NCBI GenBank assembly: GCA_003868215.1 | Contig: QWDQ01000033.1 | Coordinates: 220,324 to 284,323 of the forward strand | DNA from: Pseudophaeomoniella oleicola | Taxonomy: Eukaryota > Ascomycota > Eurotiomycetes > Phaeomoniellales > Phaeomoniellaceae | Direction of reading: 5' to 3' | DNA length: 64,000 nucleotides | Shown here: positions 35,786 through 43,998 of the stretch, piece after piece | Numbering within the stretch: the stretch's first letter is position 1 | How the letters are laid out: each line of letters starts with the position of its first letter | Program-made: the position numbers and the translations under genes | Notes under the pieces: model-generated | Told to the model about the DNA's origin: nothing | Databases searched by the model: none | The model's input: only the letters and a program-made list of their open reading frames with translations

Positions 35786-37441
35786 CTACAGCATCATTTC
35801 CGTTTGAGACTGCCTGCCTTCCTCTACGCTATTTGGGGTTGTTCCGTTCTTTTCTTTTTTCCTATCAAAAAGCCACCCGCCGGTGAAAAGTACAGTCGGC
35901 AGCGCCGTTGAGCCCAACACTACCCCCATGGACAACGTCATGGTCCCCCAACCGGCATCATTATAAAGAAAGCCAGCCCAAATCGGACCCACGACCATAC
36001 CTGCTGAGAAGAAGAAATTGGCCAGACCGTAAGCTTGACCAGTGGCACCATTTCCATCCTTCCCTGCATATCTCTCCGGTTGTTTCTTGGTGACCTCATC
36101 GGTCACTTTGATGATTTCGACCCAGAGAGGTATCTCAAAGAACATCATCAAACCACCGAGAAATGCCAGAAGGACCGCGAGGACTATTTTGTCGTGCATT
36201 GAATCATGACTCACAAGTCTAAGCAAGATGAGTGGTACGCAAGAAGCCACATATCCCACAGAGCACCACCATCTCACTCCTCCCCATTTATCGGCGAGAT
36301 AACCGATCACAGGAGAGATGAACGTGGGAATCACCAAGGCAAGGAATATCAGGCCAGCACCGTTCGAATTCCAACCGAAAGTTGCTTTGACAAACAGTGG
36401 CAGTGTCGCATCAAGGGATGTGAGAGCGACTGATTGCATGAAGGCTCCCCAAAGTGAGATTAGGATGCGTGGGATCAGTAATAACGTTAGGATCGGAGGA
36501 CAACGGTCAATAAATCGGGAGGTCTTGTTGCGAGTCTGTTGGATTGCGCCAGGGTCAACACCGCTTGCCGTTGGGCTTTCCCCATCGAGCGAGGCGGCGG
36601 GTGGGCTCGTCTCGGTGGGAAGAGTAGCAGGTTCGATGTCATGGATTTGCTCGCCGGTCTCGTCTGTTTGGGGTTGCATAGCATCAAGAGAACTTTTCCT
36701 GTTGCCGTCCTCCTCCGAGTCACTGCTTTGCGGTGGCCCAATGGTCGGATCCCACTTGTTTGCCTCTCGTGCCTCGATGAGCCATAATCTGAGGACGACG
36801 TCAAAGACTTCGAGGCCGAAACAAATGCCAAACACGGCATAGTAGCCAGCGTGGGCGTACACGATACCCCCGAGAAGCGGACCAAGCACGATGGCCACAC
36901 TTCTACCCAACGTCATGTAGCCCATTGCTTCACCTGTTCCCTCGACGCCGACACGGTCGGTCATCAACACAGTTGCGACTGTCCACACGACCCCAGCAGA
37001 CATCGCCTGTAGAATGCGGCCAACCACCATCACGGCGATTGAGCGTGCGAGACAGAGCATCAAGGTACTGCCGATCAAGAAAGCGAGACCGCCCAGATAC
37101 GACCATTTCCTCAAGTTAAATTGATCAACGAGCCATCCACCGAATGCACAAGTCACAAGCAAGGCCCCTCCGTAGACAGCCAGAAGTACGGATATCCAGT
37201 GCTGAACGTCTTCTGGCTTAATGCCTATGCGTCTCGTCAGAGCAAAGGGTAGAACAGGCACAATAATGCCGTAAAGGAATACGTCCACAAAGACAGCGTA
37301 AGTTGTTGTCAAGATGACGAACCATTTTGATGATCGTTGATGTAGGCACCGTGGTGGTGCTTTACCGTGTGCATGGTTGGCGGCACCGGCAGGTTTGTTT
37401 TGCTTCTCCTGCCATCTGCTGCGTGGTGACTTTTCTCCCAT
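35786..37441 (-). CDS. MFS transporter, DHA1/vesicular-amine-transporter-like
   Basis: A single-exon frame of 551 residues. The first membrane helix (about 42-68) carries DVFLYGIIVPVLPF, the DxxxYGxxVPxLP motif of the DHA1 drug:H+ antiporter and SLC18-like group. A loop 2-3 motif resembling 'GxLxDrxxxr' is seen as FGGWLVDQFNLRKW. Twelve hydrophobic segments are discernible, six on each side of a disordered, Glu/Ser/Thr-rich central loop (about 240-320). The second half contains VIGYLADKWGGVRWW, a repeat of the loop motif. Such transporters export or sequester small organic molecules; the substrate cannot be told. It is divergent from the metallo-beta-lactamase-fold gene, 920 bases away. Confidence 0.9.
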   Translation of the reverse strand: MGEKSPRSRWQEKQNKPAGAANHAHGKAPPRCLHQRSSKWFVILTTTYAVFVDVFLYGIIVPVLPFALTRRIGIKPEDVQHWISVLLAVYGGALLVTCAFGGWLVDQFNLRKWSYLGGLAFLIGSTLMLCLARSIAVMVVGRILQAMSAGVVWTVATVLMTDRVGVEGTGEAMGYMTLGRSVAIVLGPLLGGIVYAHAGYYAVFGICFGLEVFDVVLRLWLIEAREANKWDPTIGPPQSSDSEEDGNRKSSLDAMQPQTDETGEQIHDIEPATLPTETSPPAASLDGESPTASGVDPGAIQQTRNKTSRFIDRCPPILTLLLIPRILISLWGAFMQSVALTSLDATLPLFVKATFGWNSNGAGLIFLALVIPTFISPVIGYLADKWGGVRWWCSVGYVASCVPLILLRLVSHDSMHDKIVLAVLLAFLGGLMMFFEIPLWVEIIKVTDEVTKKQPERYAGKDGNGATGQAYGLANFFFSAGMVVGPIWAGFLYNDAGWGTMTLSMGVVLGSTALPTVLFTGGWLFDRKKEKNGTTPNSVEEGRQSQTEMML

Positions 37442-38361
37442 TGAACGAAGAGGTATGTGGCCGGCGGGTTGGACCCACGACGATAGAGCACCCGAAGGAG
37501 CAAGGGATAATGATAGGTGAAATCCACGAGAGAATTACATGCAGGACCGGTTAGACGTGATCGAGATACCTGTTCAGACACTCGCAAACTGAGATTTGGC
37601 GGGTGGCGGTGTCGTTTGGAGCGTCCACGAGCGAGCAAGGGCATATGAGATGTTCATGACGGTGATAACACAAAAGGAAAATCTTGCTCGGATCTATTAA
37701 TTGTCGTATCTACGATAACTAGTACGTGGTGATTATGACTATGACTACAGTAGAGTGGCTTGCCGATGCCCACTTCCCAAGTACAGGAATTCGCTTGCCG
37801 AATATGGAAGGTTCCTATCTTGACGATCTCATAAAGAAGAGAGCAGAAAGCAACCGAGCACAGAGCACAGAGCAGACACTCACAGATTGACAGATAATAA
37901 TATCAGTCGGAGGAAGACGATGAGACGACCTAATTAATTACCTGAGATGCTAAGTGACGGAGTAAGTGACTAGGCATCATTCCGGCAGGCTATCGTCATG
38001 TATCCGGCACACCCCACCGCCCATACACCAACCATCGATCATCAACCATCAACCATCAACTATCAATCATCACCTATCAGCTATCAATCATCAACCATCA
38101 ATCATCAATCATCAAGATCCACGTCAACTACGATCCATGTCATGTACAATCTAGATCAGACCATCGTCGAACCGAATCAACGCGATATTCTAGCAAGTCT
38201 GCTATTATTCACAGAGATGCTGCCATCGTCATCGTCATCATCCTGGATCCGTCGTCCATAGGGGAAAAAGAGCATGGAGCATTCCCTCACGTAGGGATAC
38301 CGGAAACACATCATCTATCTCACACACAACTATCTTCTACATCACAACTTACTACCTCAGC
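37442..38361. promoter_or_regulatory. Divergent promoter region of MFS and MBL genes with ATCA-rich repeat
   Basis: 920 bases between the two start codons. It must contain both promoters. An imperfect ATCAACC/ATCAATC array fills 38031-38116. No ORF of note. Confidence 0.55.
38031..38116 (+). repeat. Imperfect ATCAACC/ATCAATC tandem array
   Basis: About twelve 7-base units of the form ATCAAYC/TATCAAC follow one another in the divergent promoter region, with small variations. Confidence 0.85.
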
Positions 38362-40029
38362 ATGTCTGGGGCTCTACCCTGGACCATCCGAACTCTCAAT
38401 CCTACGACCTACCTTATCCGAGAAAGAGATCAATTTGGGGAGTACCCCAACATATATGCGCGACCTATTTCACTTCGAGAGACGAGCTCACCACCTCGAT
38501 CACCGGATGACTACGATGTGATCCTCCTGATAGATACGGGATGTGGTACGAAGGGCTCATCGGATAGATCTTCACGACTTCACGATGACCAAGGTATCTT
38601 GTCACGCCTGTGGGATGGGGCATGGGATTACACCTCAACCACCAAGAGCAAAGAGCCTCCGACGCTCCATTCGTTTCTCTCAAGTTATCCAGTGCCGGCA
38701 CTTGGAAATCAGCCACTGAACCCTGAAGGGAGACTCCCGTACCTTGTGGCTCTCAGTCATTGCCACTATGATCACATAGCAGGCCTCGAGCATTTCCCTA
38801 CAAGATCGAATAAGCCATCGGAATCTGAGTCACTATCCTCCAACTCATCCACAGTTTCCGTTGCTCCTGTCACAGCTCTCGTGTCGTCATATGACCCCTC
38901 GTTCATCTCACCCCGTTTTCCGAATCTTTATCGCCATTCACTCTGTGAGGCCGTGGGTCTTAGGCTCCCTTATTACAAGATAGGCTATTGGTCAAGAGAT
39001 GGAGAAGAAATTCTATGGCCTCCCCCTGATTATGTGACCAAACCGGTATCGCCCTTCCCCGACGTGAGAGCTGCCAGAGACCACAGTTCAGAAGCTTTAG
39101 TGGGTACGGGTATAGCAACATATCACACTCCCGGGCATACTGCGGATTCTCTATCCGTTTACGACAGCGTGTCTCGCCACTTGTTCATCGGCGACATGAT
39201 ATACGAACGGGAGAGCCCGGATACAATGGCAGCCGGAGAACCACCGATGCCGATCCTGTTCAGTGATGAGTCGGACCTAGCCGATTGGTATGGCAGCATC
39301 TGGTTTCTGTGGAACGTTGTGCTTGGGTGGAATATGGAACGTGAGGACGCTGGTCAGAGTCAGGAACGTGTGGTAGTTGAAGTCCTCGGAATTGTCCCCG
39401 TTGCGGAAACGGGGGACAAAGATATGCGACGTGAACACGGCTCTCAATGGCTTCTGGTCAGGGAAGAAAGCAACGGCGATTTCGTGGAAGCCGATGATAG
39501 GTCCTGGCCAATGGCTGCTAACGATCGAGACTACTTCTCATGGATTCATGTTCGGGATATAGATGCTGAGACCGACGCACTATCTGAACCAGATGCTCTT
39601 CGCCTGCACCCTACTCCGTCCACAAACCCCCATAGCACTCTCGCTAACGACGAAGACAACGACAACGACTGGATCATCCTCGCCGTCCTCCACCGCCACA
39701 AACGCCTCCCGCGCGTAAAATGCGGCTCCGCCCACGTAACCACCTCCGCCGACGCCGAATCCCTCCTCAGCTCCGCCCTCCTCTTCATCGACCGCGTCAT
39801 CTCCGGCGACATCCCCGGCCACCGAGTCCGCAATCCCTACAGACCCGACAGCGAGACCTGGCATTGGGGTCTTACGGATAAAGGCGGGAAAGAAACCGGT
39901 CGCTTTTCGCTGCGGTCGCCGCTGTCGGTGATCAAGCAGGAGAGAGAGCGGGTGAGGAAATATGGGAAGGTTTCACGAGGGGCTTCTTTGCACGGATCGG
40001 AAGGAAGCCATCATCGTCGTCGTGGGTGA
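38362..40029 (+). CDS. Metallo-beta-lactamase-fold hydrolase
   Basis: A single-exon frame of 555 residues. The MBL zinc-site signature HxHxDH is present as SHCHYDHIAG (about residues 132-141). Further ligands fit H254/H258 in YHTPGHTADSLSVYD and the bridging Asp in HLFIGDMIYE (about 276). The N-terminal strand pair contains VILLIDTGCG, normal for the fold. The core is interrupted by two Ser-rich, probably disordered insertions (about 85-110 and 150-165), and a C-terminal extension of about 150 residues ends in a basic tail (SHHRRRG). Third positions from 39640 to 39840 are strongly C-rich, a local codon-use shift. All zinc ligands appear intact, so a hydrolase is likely; the substrate is unknown. 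It is divergent from an MFS transporter. Confidence 0.87.
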   Translation: MSGALPWTIRTLNPTTYLIRERDQFGEYPNIYARPISLRETSSPPRSPDDYDVILLIDTGCGTKGSSDRSSRLHDDQGILSRLWDGAWDYTSTTKSKEPPTLHSFLSSYPVPALGNQPLNPEGRLPYLVALSHCHYDHIAGLEHFPTRSNKPSESESLSSNSSTVSVAPVTALVSSYDPSFISPRFPNLYRHSLCEAVGLRLPYYKIGYWSRDGEEILWPPPDYVTKPVSPFPDVRAARDHSSEALVGTGIATYHTPGHTADSLSVYDSVSRHLFIGDMIYERESPDTMAAGEPPMPILFSDESDLADWYGSIWFLWNVVLGWNMEREDAGQSQERVVVEVLGIVPVAETGDKDMRREHGSQWLLVREESNGDFVEADDRSWPMAANDRDYFSWIHVRDIDAETDALSEPDALRLHPTPSTNPHSTLANDEDNDNDWIILAVLHRHKRLPRVKCGSAHVTTSADAESLLSSALLFIDRVISGDIPGHRVRNPYRPDSETWHWGLTDKGGKETGRFSLRSPLSVIKQERERVRKYGKVSRGASLHGSEGSHHRRRG

Positions 40030-40605
40030 AGGGTTTGAAAGAAAAAAGGATGGGGGTTTTACGATCCATCCAGCTCTCCATCATCCATCTGAACCTACCT
40101 ACTTCCTACTTCCATAGCCAGTAACCAGTAGCCAGCAACCCAGTCAGTCAGTGTATTATTTGTTTACTTCTGTAGATAGAACTTCTGACTTATCATCAAT
40201 CAATCAACCTTCATTCCAACAACAGACTCAAAATCAGATATCTGTTTGTTCATTTAACTGCTGCTGCTGCTGCTGCTGCTTATTATCTACCTGGTGAGGT
40301 TGATTAAAACTACTGTTTTCATTAATATCATTAATCATAATAATAATAGTACTACCTAATAATCCAAGGCCATCCCATCCCTCCCTCTTCATCCCTCCCT
40401 TTTTCCCCCCTTTTGCCTCCTTCAATCACCCTGTTAATAAACCCCGCCCCCGGTATTCCATGAAAAAGTCTATTGATTTTTTCCAACCCTTTTTTTTTTC
40501 CTTTTGCTGGTTTCTCCCCCTGACCATGCATGCACGTAACTCAACGCTCTTTAGGAGGAATGCAAGAAAGAAAAAGCAAAGGAGGGTTGATGAATGCTCG
40601 TTCAA
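40030..40605. other. Convergent 3' intergenic region with CTG repeat
   Basis: 576 bases between the 3' ends of the MBL and cell-wall protein genes. It contains a (CTG)7 run at 40258-40280 and homopolymer T/C tracts around 40390-40500. No gene seen. Confidence 0.55.
40258..40280 (+). repeat. (CTG)7 trinucleotide repeat
   Basis: Seven perfect CTG units plus CT in non-coding sequence. Confidence 0.9.
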
Positions 40606-41730
40606 TCAGTCAGAGATAGGCGCTATGCTTCCACACCCGCTCTGCACGAAAAACCCTTGGCCGGCACCTCCGACCATCCCATTATCTCCGTACGAGAATG
40701 CTGGGCCACAGACACCGGTGTCGTTGGAATAGTGCGACGACGACGACGACGGAACCAACGTAGCATTCGTAAAGAAGATCTCGCAATTGCCGGCGTCGGG
40801 TTGGGCGGACATGGCGGCACATCCTTCGGTATCCTGGCACAATTGGCAGCACAGGCTCGGGTCATTGCCGGCTGCGGCGCCGCCGACGAAGAGGAGGGCG
40901 GTTCCGCTGGCACTGTCGAGTTCTTCGATCTCATTGCCGGAGTTGACAGACGAGATCAGGTTGGTCGGGGCGCAGGCGGCGGAGTAGGTGGTGGTGGTGC
41001 TTGGAGCGCACGAGGTGGAGATGGTGGTGGATGTAGCGACGGCAACGTAGGACGTGCCACCGGACGTGATGGTTGTGGTGCCATTGTACGGGAGGTAGCT
41101 GTCGTAGGTAACAGTCCGCATTGTTGTTACCGTCGCGACCGTCGTGGCTGGGGTATAGGTGAACGTGGTTAAACCTGATGTGAGGGTCGGGTAGAGGCTG
41201 TATGTGGTGTACATATCCGTCGTACAGTTGACGGAGATGGGATAAGCTGTCGGGGCCGCCGTAGGAATCGTCTGACCGCTTGAGGAGACATAGGTGCCTG
41301 TGTAGACTGTAGCAGTTGAAGTTGGTGTAACACCATTGGTGCAGTCTATCGACGTCGACGTGTACGTTCCGATGACCGAAGTGTCATACACGAATGTCAC
41401 CGTCGTCGATATTCCTGGAGTGATGGTGCTCGTAATGGTGACAGTACTCCCCACCGTTCTCGTATATGGTGTCGGAGAGGTTGTAATCACGGTTGTACTT
41501 GGTATAGTAACTGTTGACTCTGTTGTCACGACAGGATTCTCATGTATTGTTGTAGATCCAGTCGGTAGAGGGTTCACAGCTGCTGTGGTGTTCCCATACT
41601 GGGTGTGACATTGTACATCTGATGACAGCGAGCTGCGAGTGAAGGTGACGACTGATGAAGAGTTGCTAGCAGGAGCAGCTCGAACTAGTAGTCCTGACAA
41701 AAGAAGAAGAGTAGGCACAAGAGCAAACAT
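40606..41730 (-). CDS. Secreted Ser/Thr-rich cell-surface protein with PAN/apple-like C-terminal domain
   Basis: 374 residues from ATG 41730, which sits just before a clean signal peptide (MFALVPTLLLLSGLLVRAAPA, cleavage likely after residue 18-20). An upstream in-frame start would bury this signal behind 14 polar residues. Residues about 40-270 are a mucin-like stretch dominated by Thr, Ser, Val and Pro, with repeated TTVTxTSTxT strings, expected to be O-glycosylated. About residues 275-350 contain SLCCQLCQDTEGCAAMSAQP, then GNCEIFF, a Cys pattern typical of fungal PAN/apple-like domains. No hydrophobic C-terminal GPI signal is visible, so the protein is probably released or wall-trapped by other means. 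Function unknown; adhesion or carbohydrate binding is a guess. Confidence 0.8.
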   Translation of the reverse strand: MFALVPTLLLLSGLLVRAAPASNSSSVVTFTRSSLSSDVQCHTQYGNTTAAVNPLPTGSTTIHENPVVTTESTVTIPSTTVITTSPTPYTRTVGSTVTITSTITPGISTTVTFVYDTSVIGTYTSTSIDCTNGVTPTSTATVYTGTYVSSSGQTIPTAAPTAYPISVNCTTDMYTTYSLYPTLTSGLTTFTYTPATTVATVTTMRTVTYDSYLPYNGTTTITSGGTSYVAVATSTTISTSCAPSTTTTYSAACAPTNLISSVNSGNEIEELDSASGTALLFVGGAAAGNDPSLCCQLCQDTEGCAAMSAQPDAGNCEIFFTNATLVPSSSSSHYSNDTGVCGPAFSYGDNGMVGGAGQGFFVQSGCGSIAPISD

Positions 41731-43524
41731 CTTGACGGGAGTCTGCGATACACAGGCAGGTTGATGCTGCACGCCTTAGGGTCAATATGTTTTAGAGGTT
41801 GTTTGTCTCTCGAAGAGTTGTGAAGAGGGTGCGAGATGGTTGCCTTTATAAACTAGTTCTAGTCCATAGCAATGATGACAGATGAACCAAACATGCAGTT
41901 TATAACCCGAGAAAGGAAGAGGAAAAGTAATCAATGTAATCCGGTGAGGGAATAATGATGCCGTGTATTGTTGCAGTGCATCTTACCTTCCGACTGCATC
42001 CAAATACGAGTTATGATCGGGTAGAGAAGCAGGTGACGGTAAGCTACTAAGACGCCAACCTTCCTACTGGCAATGATTCATAGGGGAATACTAAGGTACG
42101 TAGTAGTCTGTAGGTCGGTGGATTCGCTTCCTTAGGTGAGATTAGTAGCACCATAGTCGTAACTCGTATAACAACAAGGACACGATGACGGTTGATCTGG
42201 AGAGAGAAATCCGAGACATTTGTTTACGTTAGTGAGGGAAAAGGAACATGTCGGTGCCGATCCTGGGAAAAAGCGTTTACTGGTGTGAATTTGCTTGGTT
42301 TGGGTCTAATTAAATTAATTCGCTCCTTGTTCGTTGCAGGTTAAATACACCCAGAACGCAGCACTGCAACCTCTTTCCCCTTCTTGAGCTTCAAGATGAT
42401 GACTGTGATTGAAGAGCCTTCAGTCTCTCGTAACAATAGACCTCAATCACCAGCATCAAGATCAAAGTTGCGTTACAACAGTAATGACCGACTACTTTCA
42501 CAACGGTCTCCTCCGTGTAGTGTAAACTACATTAGTAAAAAGGGGATCTCATCTCTCCGGCAACGCATGCAACCCTGTACTGTGAAATCTTGCATGCGTA
42601 GTAATCCTTTCTGTCATACACTCCCTACGGACGACTCTGCTCATGTCGGTCATCAAAGGTAATAAGCGCTTGAGAAAATGAGTTCAACGATGCAGAGTTG
42701 AGATAGAACCTACGGGCCGTGGTCATGGAAACACCCGATACCGCTGCAAGTCATCAGTAGGGACGTTTCATGTTGACTGTGTAGCTATTATCACCCTTCT
42801 CCTATCAAATTGATATGATATGCAGCCAAGCATGATCCCTGATGTCCATCATCGAGCAATGCCTGTCTCTGTTTGTCTGCTCAGAACATCGGATTGGCGT
42901 TCCCCCGCAGTGATCATACCGGAGCCGCAACAAACAAGCCCAAGCCTGAGTAATTATATCCTTCCCCTGCAACTTCATACCTCTGCCCTTACATTTTCTT
43001 GCCTCACAATTACTTCCTCCTGATACATCAGACATGGCGGCAGCTCGTCAACTTATCTACAGGATATTACTCAGCGAGTAGTGAGCAGATTAAACATGGC
43101 AGAGCTCTTTATGTTGTCGATGCGCTTGCGTCTCTTGTATCATCAATGTATCACGTGAAACATGATTATCTTGATCGCTGGGAAAGTATGAATAAGCTAT
43201 AATGGTATATGTTCAGCTATGGACGCAAGATAGCAGATTTGAGAGCTCTCGAGTCAGGGAAACTTAATGAGATAGGTAGGGACTGGGAAGATATGGGAAT
43301 CATATTGGCTTGACTGAAGCTGCTCAGATTGAGGTATTAACCAGGCAAGTACGAGAAGGCTGAGTGCTGTAGCTTGGGTGAGTGAGTGAGTGAGGAAGAG
43401 TAATTGCTAGCTACAAAGACAACGGCTGACATGACGTTGACGACGTGACGGTAGCAGACATACTAAACAATGCTGTGCCAATGTTTGATCTTGACACCCA
43501 CCGCCTCTCCTATCTCATGTTCTC
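41731..43524. other. Sparse region between two secreted-protein genes
   Basis: 1794 bases. The left part is the promoter of the Ser/Thr-rich protein gene. It holds one possible small plus-strand gene (42396-42662), a TACGTAGTA word at 42097-42105 and a (GTGA)n run at 43378-43394. Nothing else recognised. Confidence 0.45.
42396..42662 (+). CDS. Possible small protein of 88 residues, unrecognised
   Basis: ATG 42396 opens an 88-residue frame. What argues for it is the context: a TTAAATA element about 50 bases upstream, then a C/T-rich leader (ACCTCTTTCCCCTTC), then a double ATG, which looks like a fungal core promoter. The product is basic and Ser/Arg-rich with five Cys (for example MQPCTVKSCMRS), has no signal peptide and matches no family I know. 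It could be the first exon of a longer gene, or chance. Confidence 0.22.
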   Translation: MMTVIEEPSVSRNNRPQSPASRSKLRYNSNDRLLSQRSPPCSVNYISKKGISSLRQRMQPCTVKSCMRSNPFCHTLPTDDSAHVGHQR

Positions 43525-43998
43525 TTAACTACCTGCAGGGCTTGCGGACTCCGCACAGGCTCCGATACAGTCTACATAGATGAAACCTGTGCCAACCGTA
43601 TTGTAGATGTACCTCCCTTCTTTGTCGACACCGGGATGGAACTTGTTCTTCCCATTGCAGTATTGCAAGCTATCATCGCAGACGCTGAATTGGGTTGCTC
43701 CGTCTGTGTCAATACAGTTGGTTCCATGGGCGCAGATCTTGCCGGGAGTATCGCTGTTGCAGTTCGTTGGATCACCAATATAGTAGATCGTACAGGGCCC
43801 ACCACAGCCGCCATCCTTGGAGGGAGATTGTCCCATGTGGCCCTTGCAGTAGAAGATGAATTGGCGGTTATCGCGGTGGGAGATGACAGAAGTCTCATTG
43901 AGGGGATGAGACGTAACAGGGGCAATATAGAGGAGGAATAGGACGAGATACATGATGAACCTCGGGTTGATATGATGAGAGTTCCTTTGGGGAGACAT
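43525..43998 (-). CDS. Small secreted cysteine-rich protein (effector-like candidate)
   Basis: 157 residues from ATG 43998. An internal ATG (43953) begins a textbook signal peptide MYLVLFLLYIAPVTS, and I favour that start (142 residues); with the longer form the hydrophobic stretch would still be near the N-terminus. The mature part after HPLNE is about 125 residues with ten cysteines (YCKG, GGCGGPC, TNCNS, ICAHGTNC, VCDDS, QYCNG, VDCIGAC), enough for five disulfides, and has no repeats or membrane segment. It is rich in Gly and Asp. No enzymatic motif is seen. Small size, secretion and even Cys number match the general profile of fungal apoplastic effectors or surface proteins; a specific function cannot be given. 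It lies in a gene-sparse region. Confidence 0.72.
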   Translation of the reverse strand: MSPQRNSHHINPRFIMYLVLFLLYIAPVTSHPLNETSVISHRDNRQFIFYCKGHMGQSPSKDGGCGGPCTIYYIGDPTNCNSDTPGKICAHGTNCIDTDGATQFSVCDDSLQYCNGKNKFHPGVDKEGRYIYNTVGTGFIYVDCIGACAESASPAGS

